From Streptomyces sp. NBC_00620 (lineage in GTDB: Bacteria; Actinomycetota; Actinomycetes; Streptomycetales; Streptomycetaceae): a stretch of DNA of 64,000 nucleotides. Under the pieces are notes generated by a model. That model worked only from the letters and a program-made list of their open reading frames with translations, ran no database searches and was not told the origin of the DNA. Each line of letters starts with the position of its first letter. Position 1 is the first letter of the stretch. Position numbers and translations under genes: made by a program. The stretch is taken from the NCBI RefSeq assembly GCF_026341825.1, contig NZ_JAPENY010000003.1, positions 1,488,001 through 1,552,000 of the forward strand. The letters run 5' to 3'. Positions 26,331-34,833 of the stretch are shown piece by piece.

Positions 26331-27818
26331 TCACGCCTTCTTCGTGGTGTACGGCTTGGTGGGGTCCCAGTCCGGGAAGACGTAGTCGGACGTGCTGACC
26401 TTCTTGCCCTGCTTGGCGACTGCGGCGACCGCGTCGGAGAAGAGCTGGAACTTCTTGTCGGCCAGGCTGCTCAACTCGCTCTGTACGTCCTTGATCTGGC
26501 CGGTGTAGATGCCGGTCACCACATCGCTGATGTCCGGCTTGGGCGCGCTGGGCGCGACGGCTGCCAGCGCCGGGTTGCGCACGAGGGGCACCGGGCCGCG
26601 GAGCACCTGCTCGGTCATGCCGACGAAGGTGGCGAACGGCTTGGAGTCGATGCCGACCGGGTCGTTGTTGGCGGGGTGGGCGGAGACGCCGTTGAGAGCC
26701 TGCACCCAGCGGCGGCCCGCGGCGGGGGACGTCAGCGCGTCCAGCCACTGGAAGGCCTCGTGCGCCTTCTTGCTCTTGGCGGAGACCGCGGCGAAGGTGC
26801 CGTTGCCGACCGGGTCCGCGTAGTAGTAGCCCTGCGGGGTGGTGGTGGGCGAGGGCAGGGTGACCAGGCTGTAGTCGGTGAACTTGTGCTGGGTCCACTC
26901 GGGTTGGTTCCACACGCCGCCGACGGTCATGCCGAACTTGCCGCGCTCGAAGAACGCGCGGGCCGCTTCGTCGGAGAGGCTGACGGAGTTGGGGTGGAAG
27001 AAGCCGCGCTTCTTCCATTCGACGAGCAGCTCCAGGAAGTCGGCGTACGCCCGGTCGGTACCGAACGTCCACTTGCCGACGCGGTAGTCCATGCCCAGGC
27101 CGGGGCCGGTGGGGGCGCCGCCCGGTGCGCCGGCGCCGCGGACGAACAGGTCCAGCCACCAGGCGAGGACGCCGATGTTGTCGGCGTTGCCGAAGCCGAA
27201 GCCGTACGACTTGCCGCCGCTCTTCTTGGTGATCGTCTGGGCGGCGCTGGTGACTTCGTCCCAGGTCCTGGGGATCTTGACGCTGCCATCAGGGTTCGTC
27301 AGCCCGACGGACTTGAAGACGCCGTGGTGGATGTAGAGCTGGAGCTGTGGTCCCGAGCCCTTCAGCGGGGCCGAATAGACCTTCCCGTCGAAGACGTTGG
27401 CTCCTTCCAGGAAGGTGCCCTCGGGGAAGCGCGACTGCCACTCGGGTGTCGCCCACTCGTCGAGCGGCATCAGCCAGCCCTTGGCGACCTGTTCGGCGAC
27501 GCTGGGCACCTGCGGGATCATGAAGACGTCCGGCGGGTTGCCGCTGCGGTTGGCGAGCGCCACCAGGTCCGCGTACTTGGCGTTCTGCTGGGTGGTCTTG
27601 TTGACGCTGACCCCGCTGTGGCCCTTCTCGAAGAGTTCTATCTCCTTGTCGACCCAGGGGGCTTGGGTGACGTACCAGTCCCAGTAGGCGAGTGCGTCCG
27701 CCGACGCGGAGGGGGAGCCGGAGCTGCATGCGCTCAGGCCACCGCCCAGCGCCATGGTGCCGGCACCGAGTGCGGCGGCGTGCAGAAGTCGGCGTCTGGA
27801 GACGTTCGACGAAGTCAT
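26331..27818 (-). CDS. Sugar ABC transporter substrate-binding lipoprotein
   Basis: 495 aa, longer than the usual ~430. The signal has both a Tat motif (SRRRLLHAAAL) and a lipobox (GGGLSAC), so it is a folded exported lipoprotein. The mature part begins with ALAYWDWYVTQAPWVDKEIELF and has the SBP_bac_1 pattern (helix, PDVFMIPQVPSVAEQVAKGW, then DGKVYSAP). The gene is first in the import operon, divergent from a LacI regulator and a DUF2264 gene. The ligand is probably the oligosaccharide that the DUF2264 protein cleaves. Confidence 0.92.
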   Translation of the reverse strand: MTSSNVSRRRLLHAAALGAGTMALGGGLSACSSGSPSASADALAYWDWYVTQAPWVDKEIELFEKGHSGVSVNKTTQQNAKYADLVALANRSGNPPDVFMIPQVPSVAEQVAKGWLMPLDEWATPEWQSRFPEGTFLEGANVFDGKVYSAPLKGSGPQLQLYIHHGVFKSVGLTNPDGSVKIPRTWDEVTSAAQTITKKSGGKSYGFGFGNADNIGVLAWWLDLFVRGAGAPGGAPTGPGLGMDYRVGKWTFGTDRAYADFLELLVEWKKRGFFHPNSVSLSDEAARAFFERGKFGMTVGGVWNQPEWTQHKFTDYSLVTLPSPTTTPQGYYYADPVGNGTFAAVSAKSKKAHEAFQWLDALTSPAAGRRWVQALNGVSAHPANNDPVGIDSKPFATFVGMTEQVLRGPVPLVRNPALAAVAPSAPKPDISDVVTGIYTGQIKDVQSELSSLADKKFQLFSDAVAAVAKQGKKVSTSDYVFPDWDPTKPYTTKKA

Positions 27819-27858
27819 CTGGTGTTCCTCCGAGGCGGAAGAGGGATGCTCAACGGCG

Positions 27859-27883
27859 TGTAACGTTCACTCAACCGTTTACA
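27859..27883. promoter_or_regulatory. Candidate operator upstream of the importer operon
   Basis: A 25-bp segment has TGTAA and TTACA at its two ends. Inside are AACGTT (27862-27867, palindromic) and AACCGTTT. It lies 41 bp upstream of the binding-protein start, where a repressor from the divergent LacI gene would act. The match is imperfect. Confidence 0.4.
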
Positions 27884-28001
27884 GTAACCGGGACGTTAAG
27901 GGTGCGTGTCACGCCCGTCAAGGGGTTCGACGAGGCTTTACGAGACGATCCGCACGGCGCCAGAAAGCCTCACAAGTCAGCTCCCTGCCAGGGCATAGAG
28001 A

Positions 28002-28037
28002 AACGCCGACAAGTTGTGTAACTTTTTCATCGGCGTT
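28002..28037. promoter_or_regulatory. Nested inverted repeat at the LacI gene promoter
   Basis: AACGCCGA (28002-28009) and TCGGCGTT (28030-28037) are perfect inverted repeats enclosing a second pair, AAGTT (28011-28015) and AACTT (28020-28024). TTGTGT (28014) and TACTCA (28037), 17 bp apart, could be the promoter, which the repeats would overlap. Autoregulation is the likely reading. Confidence 0.5.
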
Positions 28038-28077
28038 ACTCACATTGGCTGTTCACCTGGGCGAGGAGAAGCAGAGC

Positions 28078-29157
28078 ATGGCTCAAGGTCGGGGTTCCGC
28101 AGGTCGGGCGACGATTCGTGACGTGGCGTCGCGCGCAGGTGTGTCCGTCGCCACCGTGTCGCGGATCCTCAGCGGGGCGTACACGGCGCCCCCGGCGACG
28201 CACGACCGGGTCATGGACGCCGTGCGCGAACTCGACTACGTGGTCAACGCCAACGCCCGCTCCCTCTCCACGGCTTCGGGGATGGTGGCGATGGTGGTCA
28301 ACGACATCACCTCGCCGTTCTTCATGAACGTCGCCTCCGGAGTCGAGGAACAGGCCGTCGCCGACGGCCGGGTCTGCCTCGTCTGTTCCACCCAGGGCGT
28401 CCCGGAGCGCGAGTTGTCGGTGATCAACCTGATGCGCCAGCGGGGGGCTGAGGCGATCATCCTGGTCGGCGGTATGGCCGAGACCGAGGAGCATCTCGCC
28501 CAACTCGCCGCCGCCGCCGAGGGGATGGACCGGGCCGGCGCCCGCATGGTGCTCTGCGCCCGGCCGTGGAAGGGCGCGAAGGCGCCGGTGGACGTGGTGG
28601 AGTGCGACATGGAGGCCGGCGCCTTCGCGGCCACCAGCCATCTGATCTCCGCCGGCCACACCCGGGTGGCCCACCTGGCGGGACCGCACGAGTTCAGCGT
28701 GGCGGGCCAGCGCCTCGAAGGGTACGAGCGGGCGCTGCGCGCGCACGGCATCAAGCCCGACCCGGCGCTCGTCGCCGAGAGCGACATGACCCGCGAGTCC
28801 GGATACGAAGCGGCCTGCCGGCTGCTCACCGGCACCGACGCCACCGCGATCTTCTGCGCGAGCGACATGAGCGCCGCGGGTGCCATCGCCGCCGCCCGCG
28901 ACCTGGGCCGCTCGGTCCCCGGCGATGTCTCCGTGGTCGGCTTCGACGACATCCCGCTCGCCGAGGACCTGTATCCGCGGCTGACCACCGTGCACGTCCC
29001 GCAGCAGGAGCTCGGCCGCTCCGCGACCCGGCTGGCCCTGCACCGCCGCCCCACCGATCCGCCGAGCCGCCGCGTGGTGCTCGGCTCGCACGTCGTCGTA
29101 CGCGAGTCGGTGGCGCCCCCCGCCCGCCTCAACACCGTCGGAAAGGCTGACAGTTGA
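28078..29157 (+). CDS. LacI-family transcriptional regulator
   Basis: 359 aa from the ATG at 28078, with GAGGAGAAG upstream; the frame is open to 27754 without support. The HTH reads ATIRDVASRAGVSVATVSRI, with hinge ELDYVVNANARSLS. The sensor domain covers ~280 residues, with the usual SPFFMNVASGVEE start and a DDIPLAEDLYPRLTTV end. It most probably represses the divergent sugar importer and the coupled DUF2264 gene; the stop shares one base with that gene's ATG (TGATG at 29155-29159). Confidence 0.92.
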   Translation: MAQGRGSAGRATIRDVASRAGVSVATVSRILSGAYTAPPATHDRVMDAVRELDYVVNANARSLSTASGMVAMVVNDITSPFFMNVASGVEEQAVADGRVCLVCSTQGVPERELSVINLMRQRGAEAIILVGGMAETEEHLAQLAAAAEGMDRAGARMVLCARPWKGAKAPVDVVECDMEAGAFAATSHLISAGHTRVAHLAGPHEFSVAGQRLEGYERALRAHGIKPDPALVAESDMTRESGYEAACRLLTGTDATAIFCASDMSAAGAIAAARDLGRSVPGDVSVVGFDDIPLAEDLYPRLTTVHVPQQELGRSATRLALHRRPTDPPSRRVVLGSHVVVRESVAPPARLNTVGKADS

Positions 29158-31115
29158 TGCCGGAAGACCGGCTCCTCTCCCCGTACACCGGCTGGACGCG
29201 TACGCACTGGGAGGGGCTGGCCGACGCGCAACTGGCCGCCATCCGCCCGTACGCCACCGACCGGCACGCCCTGCTCCATCTGCCCGGCCCCGCCAGCCGC
29301 TCCGGCCGGCACAGCGACGGCCTCGAAGGGTTCGCCCGCACCTTCCTGCTCGCCGGCTTCCGCCTGGCGCACTCCGGCGACACCGACCCCGGCGGCCATG
29401 CCGAGTGGTACGCCGAGGGCCTGACCGCCGGCACCGACCCTCGCTCACCTGACCACTGGCCGACCCTGCGCGAATGCCGACAGGCCAAGGTGGAGTGCGC
29501 GTCGGTGGCGATCGCGCTGCACGAGACACGGCCGTGGATCTGGGACCGGCTGGACGACGGCGTACGGCAGCGGATCATCGCCTGGATGACGGACATGCTC
29601 GGCAGTGAGGTCCCCGACAACAACTGGGTCTGGTTCCGGGCGATCACGTCGGCGTTCCTGCGCTCGGTCGGCGGACCGTGGAGCGCGCGCGACATCGACC
29701 ACGCGATCGCGCGGACGGAGGAGTGGTACGCGGGCGACGGCTGGTACGCCGACGGGGGCGGCACAGCCGGCGCGCTGCGGCACTTCGACTACTACTCGGG
29801 CTGGGCCATGCAGTACTACCCGCTGTGGTACTGCCGCATCTCCGGCGCCGACGCCGACCCCGCCCTGCTCCCCCGGTACCGCGCCCGGCTGCGCCGCTAC
29901 CTCGAGGACGCCCAGCACCTCGTGGCGGCCGACGGCGCCCCGCTGTACCAGGGCCGCTCCCTCACGTACCGCTACGCGATGCTCTGCCCGCTGTGGACCG
30001 GCGCCGTCTTCGACGCCACTCCCCTGCCCGCGGGCCGCACCCGCCGCCTGGCCAGTGGCGTGCTGAGGCACTTCACCGAAGCCGGCTGCTTCGACGGACG
30101 CGGCCTCCAACCGCTGGGCTGGCACGGGGAGTTCCCGGCCATCCGGCAGCCGTACTCGGGGCCCGGCTCGCCGTACTGGTCGAGCAAGGGCTTCGCCGGA
30201 CTGGTGCTGCCCGCCGAGCACCCGGTGTGGACCGAGAAGGAAGAAGCGCTGCCGATCGAGAACCAGGACGTGCGGCGGACGCTGACCGCCCCAGGGTGGC
30301 TCGTCTCCGGCACGGCCGCGGACGGGGTCGTACGCGTCGTCAACCACGGCAGCGACCACGCCTTCGGTGACGGCGTCGACGCCGAGGCGGACGACCCGGT
30401 CTACAGCCGCCTCGCCTACGCCACCCACGCCGCCCCCGACAGCACGGACGCGAGCCTGAACGACCCGCTCGACTCGCACATCGCCCTGCTCGACGCCGAA
30501 GGGCGCCCCTCCCACCGCCGTCCGCTGACCCGGCTGCACCTCGGTGTGCGCACCGCCGTCTCCCGGCATCGCGCGCACTGGCCGCTCGGCCCCGTTCCCG
30601 CGCCGTACGCCCACGACCCCGCGCCCGACTTCCGTACAGGTCCGTGGATCACGACGGCGTCCATGCTGAACGGCCCGCTGGAAGTCCGGCTCACCAGGGT
30701 CGACGGCCCGCTGGAGGAGCCGCTGCGGCTGCGCCTCGGCGGCTACTGCCTGGCCACCGCCGAGCCGCCGCTCGCGCACGAGGCGAGCGGGCCCGCCGCA
30801 TGGGTGCGCCGCCCCGCGGGCCTGTCCAGCACGGTGGTCGCGCTGCGCGGATTCGACGAGGCAGGCGTCGCCACCGCGCGGGACGCCAATGCCCTAGGCC
30901 CGCACTCGGCGACGCCCTGGCTCGGCACGGCGGCGGAGGTCCAACCGGGCACGGTGTACGCCGCGTTGGTGTGCCTCTCCGGAGTGATCGAGGGTCCGGC
31001 CACGGCCGAAGCCGTACACCTGGAGGTCTCCTACGACGGCGACGGCACCGCCCTCGCCTCCGTCACCTGGCCCGACGGCACCGAGGACAACGTCCGCCTG
31101 GAGCCGCCGAGTTGA
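29157..31115 (+). CDS. DUF2264 (PF10022) protein, probable glycosidase-type enzyme
   Basis: 652 aa starting at the ATG overlapping the LacI stop. There is no signal peptide, so it is cytosolic. The first ~360 residues have the alpha/alpha-toroid pattern of DUF2264 (ARTFLLAGFRLAH, NNWVWFRAITSAFLRS, WYADGGG, HFDYYSGWAMQYYPL). A beta-rich C-terminal half follows. My recollection is that DUF2264 relatives include uronic-acid-specific glycosidases (family GH154); I hold this loosely. Genomic coupling to a sugar importer and LacI regulator supports intracellular processing of an imported oligosaccharide. Confidence 0.78.
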   Translation: MPEDRLLSPYTGWTRTHWEGLADAQLAAIRPYATDRHALLHLPGPASRSGRHSDGLEGFARTFLLAGFRLAHSGDTDPGGHAEWYAEGLTAGTDPRSPDHWPTLRECRQAKVECASVAIALHETRPWIWDRLDDGVRQRIIAWMTDMLGSEVPDNNWVWFRAITSAFLRSVGGPWSARDIDHAIARTEEWYAGDGWYADGGGTAGALRHFDYYSGWAMQYYPLWYCRISGADADPALLPRYRARLRRYLEDAQHLVAADGAPLYQGRSLTYRYAMLCPLWTGAVFDATPLPAGRTRRLASGVLRHFTEAGCFDGRGLQPLGWHGEFPAIRQPYSGPGSPYWSSKGFAGLVLPAEHPVWTEKEEALPIENQDVRRTLTAPGWLVSGTAADGVVRVVNHGSDHAFGDGVDAEADDPVYSRLAYATHAAPDSTDASLNDPLDSHIALLDAEGRPSHRRPLTRLHLGVRTAVSRHRAHWPLGPVPAPYAHDPAPDFRTGPWITTASMLNGPLEVRLTRVDGPLEEPLRLRLGGYCLATAEPPLAHEASGPAAWVRRPAGLSSTVVALRGFDEAGVATARDANALGPHSATPWLGTAAEVQPGTVYAALVCLSGVIEGPATAEAVHLEVSYDGDGTALASVTWPDGTEDNVRLEPPS

Positions 31116-31136
31116 CGAGCGGGTAGCGGGCACGAC

Positions 31137-31170
31137 GTGGGGCGCGGGCTGTCAGGGGCCCGCGCCCCAC
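31137..31170. terminator. 13-bp stem terminator
   Basis: The arms 31137-31149 and 31158-31170 are perfect complements around an 8-nt loop, after the DUF2264 stop and facing the converging GH6 gene. Confidence 0.85.
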
Positions 31171-31180
31171 GCCGGATCGA

Positions 31181-31254
31181 GTGCCGTACGTCGGGATCAG
31201 TCGCCGTACGACGGAATCAGGTGCCGTACGCCTGGATCACGTGCCGTCGATCAG
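31181..31254. repeat. 20-bp tandem repeat running through the GH6 stop codon
   Basis: Units begin at 31181, 31201, 31221 and 31241 (the last is partial), with the theme GTGCCGTACG followed by a GGATCA-type half. The leftward GH6 gene stops inside the array at 31237-31239, so the last unit encodes its final residues (LIDGT). Confidence 0.85.
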
Positions 31255-32196
31255 CCGGACGGCGATCGCGGGGCTGAACTGTCCGGCGGGAACGGTCGGG
31301 GCGATACCGCACTCCCCGTCGGAGTTGCCCGGTGTCTTGACCCACAGCAGCAGGTCCTCGCCCCCGCCCACGCGCGCGGTGACGCCGAGTTTGCGCCCGG
31401 CCGGGTTGCACCACTCGCCGTTGGAGCCGTTGCCGTTGCGGCTGGTGTCCACGACGAAGTGGGAGCCGCCGCCGAGGGCCGAGTTGATCGAGTTGCCGTA
31501 GGTCTCCGAGGACGCGGTGGTGTAGAAGTTCGAGACGTTCAGGGAGTAGCCGCGGATGTTGCGCACGCCCGCGGAGTTCAGCCGGCTCGCCATGGTCGCC
31601 GGGGCGACCCAGTTGGTGTGTCCGGCGTCGAGGTAGGCCCAGGTGTTGGGTGCCTTCTGCTGGAACATCTGGCTGGCGTACGCGAGCATCGCGAGACGGT
31701 CGCTGACCTGCGTGCTGGTCAGGCAGCTGAAGTCCGACAGGGCGTCCGGCTCGATGACGACCACGGCGGGGCGGTCCCCCACCGCGGCCGCGAAGGTGGA
31801 GACCCAGGTGCGGTACTCGGCCACGCTGCCCGCGCCACCGGAGGAGTGTCCGCCGCACGCGTCCCGGAGCGGGATGTTGTACGCGACGAGTACCGGCAGC
31901 TTGTCGTGGCTGTCGGCGGCTCCGACGTAGCTGGCCACGGCCGGTCCGATCGCCCCGCTCTCGCCCGCGAACCAGCGGGCGATCGGCTGGGACGCGATGG
32001 CCGACTGGATGCGCGCGGCCCGCGCGTCGCCGGAGTTGTTCCGGACCCAGACGGCCGGGCCGGAGTCGGGGTTGGAGTAGAAGCCGCTGGTCAGGGAGAT
32101 CGGGCTGGCGGCGGCCGCCGGACCGGCCGCCGCGAACGACATCGGTAGGGCGAGCAGACAGATCAGGGCGGTTCGGAGCAGGGGGTTCCAGCGCAT
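31237..32196 (-). CDS. Secreted GH6 cellulase (endoglucanase/cellobiohydrolase)
   Basis: 319 aa. Sec signal peptide of ~29 residues (TALICLLALPMSFAAAGPAA, AxA site). A single GH6 catalytic domain follows, without a cellulose-binding module: FYSNPDSGPAVWVR, the catalytic-acid region YNIPLRDACGG, the VVIEPDALSD motif and the LLLWVKTPGNSDGECG loop with conserved Asp. Length and missing module suggest a compact endoglucanase. It lies 111 bp downstream of the GH9 gene on the same strand, probably one operon, with a hairpin in the gap. Confidence 0.92.
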   Translation of the reverse strand: MRWNPLLRTALICLLALPMSFAAAGPAAAASPISLTSGFYSNPDSGPAVWVRNNSGDARAARIQSAIASQPIARWFAGESGAIGPAVASYVGAADSHDKLPVLVAYNIPLRDACGGHSSGGAGSVAEYRTWVSTFAAAVGDRPAVVVIEPDALSDFSCLTSTQVSDRLAMLAYASQMFQQKAPNTWAYLDAGHTNWVAPATMASRLNSAGVRNIRGYSLNVSNFYTTASSETYGNSINSALGGGSHFVVDTSRNGNGSNGEWCNPAGRKLGVTARVGGGEDLLLWVKTPGNSDGECGIAPTVPAGQFSPAIAVRLIDGT

Positions 32197-32250
32197 GGTG
32201 AGTCCCTATCTCTGGGGGGGTGGGGCTGTCGCGGGCCCCTCGGCTCGGCT

Positions 32251-32279
32251 CCCGCCCGCGCTCGTCCTGCGCGGGCGGG
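32251..32279. promoter_or_regulatory. Intercistronic hairpin between GH9 and GH6 genes
   Basis: CCCGCCCGCGC (32251-32261) pairs with GCGCGGGCGGG (32269-32279) across a 7-nt loop. It could be a partial terminator or an mRNA-stabilising element that sets GH6 relative to GH9. Confidence 0.55.
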
Positions 32280-32307
32280 GCCACGGCGGTGATGCTGAAG
32301 CCGGCTC

Positions 32308-34530
32308 TCAGCGCGCGGAGTCGGCGGCGAAGGTCGCCACCCAGGCGAGTGCGGAGTTCCAGTTGATCGCGATCTCGTTGGTCGAGTACGAGTAGATGTC
32401 GTCGATGTAGCAGGTGGCCGGGGCGCAGCCGACCAGGTTCTGCTGCGCGACCGGGTCCTGTAGGGCGGAGTCGGGGCCGCCTGCGAGCGAACCGGGCGGC
32501 GGGCTGGGCAGCTTGGGGTCGATCTGGTGGGCCCAGATCCGGTTGTGCTGGTTGTGGCTGGCCTGGGTGCCGTATCCGGTGACGAAGGACTGGTTGAGGG
32601 CGTTGCGGCCGAGGAGGTAGTCCATCGACTCAAGCGCGGCGCTGCGGTAGACGCTCCGGTGGGTGATGTCGTAGGCGGTCGCGATGACCAGGGCGTTGTT
32701 CACGGTGACGCTGTTGGAGCCCCAGACGTAGGCGCCGTTGGCGGGCAGGCTGGGGTTCGGGTAGCCCTGCGACCGCTCGTCCCGTACGAACCCGTCCGCG
32801 ACGGTGAGCACCCGCTTGCGCGCGGCGGCGACCATGCGGTCGGGGAAGCGGCTCGGCAGTCGGACGACGGTGAGGTCGGCGAGCGCGCCGGTGTCCCGCC
32901 AGGAGAATCCGGCCGGGGTGATCTCCGTGTCGATGCGGGACAGGTAGGCCCGGTCGTGCGTGGTGGCGTAGAACTCGGTGGCGGCCCAGGAGAACTCGTC
33001 GGTCACGTCGGTGTCGGCGTACGCTCCGCCGCCGACGCTGTCGCTGCTCGGGGCGTACACGTCGGGGTGGGCGAGCGCGGCCTTCCAGGCGGTCCTGGCC
33101 GCGGTCAGGCACCTGTGGGCGAAGGGCGCGTCGTAGCGGGCCCACACCCGGGCGCACTGGGCGCCCGCGGCGGCCAGGTTGAGGGTGGCGGCCGTGGACG
33201 GCGCGTGCAGGTAGCGGGGTTGGGAGTCCTTGTCGGGCTGGGTGGGCAGGGCGGACCAGGCCAGGTCGTGGATCTTGTGGTGGGCCATGCCGGCCAGCGG
33301 TTCACCCGCGGGCACCTGCATGCTCAGCAGGAACTCCATCTCCCAGCGGGACTCGTCGAGTACGTCCGGGACGCCGTTGTCGTTCTCGGGGATGCTCAGC
33401 AGCCCGTCACGCAGCCCCGCCAAGTCGCCCTGGCCGCGGGAGCGTTCGTAGGAGTCCATCAACTGCCAGGCGGCGAGCGCTCCGTTGACGACGTACTTGC
33501 CCTGGTCACCGGCGTCGTACCAGCCGCCCCGGACGTCAAGGGAGTAGTCGCAGGCACCGGGCAGGCAGGGCACGTCCGTGTCGCCCTTGTTGGGTGCCAC
33601 GCCGAGGTGTCCGGCGGGCCGGGCGTAGGCCTCGCCTGCGTACTGCGCCTCGATGGGGGTGCCGCTGCGGACGGCGTAGAAGTAGGCGAGTGCGTCCTTG
33701 CGCAGGGTCTTGTAGGGGTTGTCCGCGATGGCGAACGGATAGCTCGTCGCCCCGTCGACCGCGAGCGTGTATCCCGTACCGGCCGTACGGACCGAGCTGA
33801 AATCGGCGATGTGCACATGGTCACCGGACGCGGCGTCCGTGCCCTGGACGTGGGTGAGTCCGTTCTTCACGACCGCGCCCGAGGAGTCGAGCAGGCGCCA
33901 ACTCACGGGCGTCGCCGAGGCGTCGACGATGGATGCCTTCTTGGGGCCGTGGACCGCGTAGCCGTACTGGTTCGCCCGCACCGAGGAGCCGAAGTCGCGA
34001 CCGCCGCCGGGAGGTATCGCACCGCCGGTGAGGGAGACGTCGTCGAGGCACAGGGTGAACGGCTGGGTGGCGCCGCCCTGTTGGAACAGCAGCTGGGCGT
34101 GCAGTCCTGCGGTCGTGGACGTGCCGGTGAACTGGAAGGACTTGGGCGTGCCGGTGACGGCGGCGGCCTTGTTCAGGGTGGCCGGAGCGGTGGGCAGCTG
34201 AACCACGGCGCGGATCGACATGTCCCGGGTGGCGGAGGCGGTGAAGCTCAGCGTGTACGGCTGGCCGGCCTCCAGCGGGATGTCGTTCTGGCCGATCATG
34301 GAGTCCCATACGTTGACGGTCCCCGCGGGAACGTCGGCGCACAGGCGGCCCAGACTCACGGCGGACGGCGTGTTGGCACTGCTCCACCAAGGGCTCTTCA
34401 CGCTGTCGAACGTGCCGTTGAGCACCCGTTCGTATGCCGCTTCCGCTGCGGTGTGCGCGGGTGTCGCGGCCAGGGCGACGGTCAGGACGGGTGCGAGGAA
34501 GACTGCACCCCATCTGGCTCTGTGGGACAT
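32308..34530 (-). CDS. Secreted GH9 endoglucanase with CBM4/9-like and Ig-like domains
   Basis: 740 aa. Sec signal peptide of ~30 residues. Residues ~33-170 are a CBM4/9-like beta-sandwich (RVLNGTFDSVKSPWW, LCLDDVSLTGG). Residues ~185-270 are the CelD_N immunoglobulin-like domain (VRANQYGYAVHGPKKASI). The rest is the GH9 (alpha/alpha)6 barrel with the nucleophile/base Asp pair in GGWYDAGDQGKYV and the catalytic Glu in YSTNEIAINWNSAL, at usual spacing. It would release cello-oligosaccharides from amorphous cellulose. It shares the divergent promoter region with the GH1 gene. Confidence 0.93.
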   Translation of the reverse strand: MSHRARWGAVFLAPVLTVALAATPAHTAAEAAYERVLNGTFDSVKSPWWSSANTPSAVSLGRLCADVPAGTVNVWDSMIGQNDIPLEAGQPYTLSFTASATRDMSIRAVVQLPTAPATLNKAAAVTGTPKSFQFTGTSTTAGLHAQLLFQQGGATQPFTLCLDDVSLTGGAIPPGGGRDFGSSVRANQYGYAVHGPKKASIVDASATPVSWRLLDSSGAVVKNGLTHVQGTDAASGDHVHIADFSSVRTAGTGYTLAVDGATSYPFAIADNPYKTLRKDALAYFYAVRSGTPIEAQYAGEAYARPAGHLGVAPNKGDTDVPCLPGACDYSLDVRGGWYDAGDQGKYVVNGALAAWQLMDSYERSRGQGDLAGLRDGLLSIPENDNGVPDVLDESRWEMEFLLSMQVPAGEPLAGMAHHKIHDLAWSALPTQPDKDSQPRYLHAPSTAATLNLAAAGAQCARVWARYDAPFAHRCLTAARTAWKAALAHPDVYAPSSDSVGGGAYADTDVTDEFSWAATEFYATTHDRAYLSRIDTEITPAGFSWRDTGALADLTVVRLPSRFPDRMVAAARKRVLTVADGFVRDERSQGYPNPSLPANGAYVWGSNSVTVNNALVIATAYDITHRSVYRSAALESMDYLLGRNALNQSFVTGYGTQASHNQHNRIWAHQIDPKLPSPPPGSLAGGPDSALQDPVAQQNLVGCAPATCYIDDIYSYSTNEIAINWNSALAWVATFAADSAR

Positions 34531-34683
34531 ACCGGGCCCTTCTCGGTGGCAGGGTTCCCGGTCGGTGCGGCGTCAGTGCCAGATGTTCGGCTGGGGCACC
34601 GCGGCTGTCAAGTCTTCACGCACATAAGACTTTTCTGCGTCCGAACACTTCACAGACTGAACGCACCGCTCCTAGGCTGCGAC

Positions 34684-34710
34684 TGTAAGCGCTTCCAGTT
34701 TTACCTGGAA
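34684..34710. promoter_or_regulatory. CebR-like LacI box plus overlapping inverted repeat
   Basis: TGTAAGCGCTTCCA (34684-34697) on the other strand reads TGGAAGCGCTTACA, matching 11 of 14 positions of the CebR box I know (TGGGAGCGCTCCCA), with the AAGCGCTT core perfect. TTCCAG-TTTTAC-CTGGAA (34693-34710) overlaps it. It sits between the GH9 and GH1 genes. Apart from this and the repeat at 34778-34811, I see nothing else in the 303-bp gap except an AT-rich stretch at ~34620-34660 that may hold promoters. Confidence 0.65.
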
Positions 34711-34777
34711 ACCTCACGTAGATACCGGCCGAGCTGCGGCGTCAACCCAGCTCAGCAGTGACATACGAATCAAGGAC

Positions 34778-34811
34778 GAGAGCATTCCGATTGTTAACGC
34801 TCTCGGAATGC
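34778..34811. promoter_or_regulatory. Two mutually exclusive inverted repeats upstream of the GH1 gene
   Basis: GCATTCCGA (34782-34790) pairs with TCGGAATGC (34803-34811), and GAGAGC (34778-34783) pairs with GCTCTC (34799-34804). They share bases, so only one stem can form at a time. The loop contains TGTTAACGCT, which resembles half of a LacI-type site. The RBS (GAGG at 34821) follows 9 bp later. Confidence 0.5.
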
Positions 34812-34833
34812 CCACCGGTGGAGGTTCAACTCA

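Noticed and set aside
31181..31254. CRISPR-like array
   Set aside because: 20-bp units with no unique spacers.
32527..34761. Long rightward open frame (744 codons) opposite the GH9 gene
   Set aside because: The GH9 reading has a signal peptide, domains and catalytic residues; the antisense frame has none.
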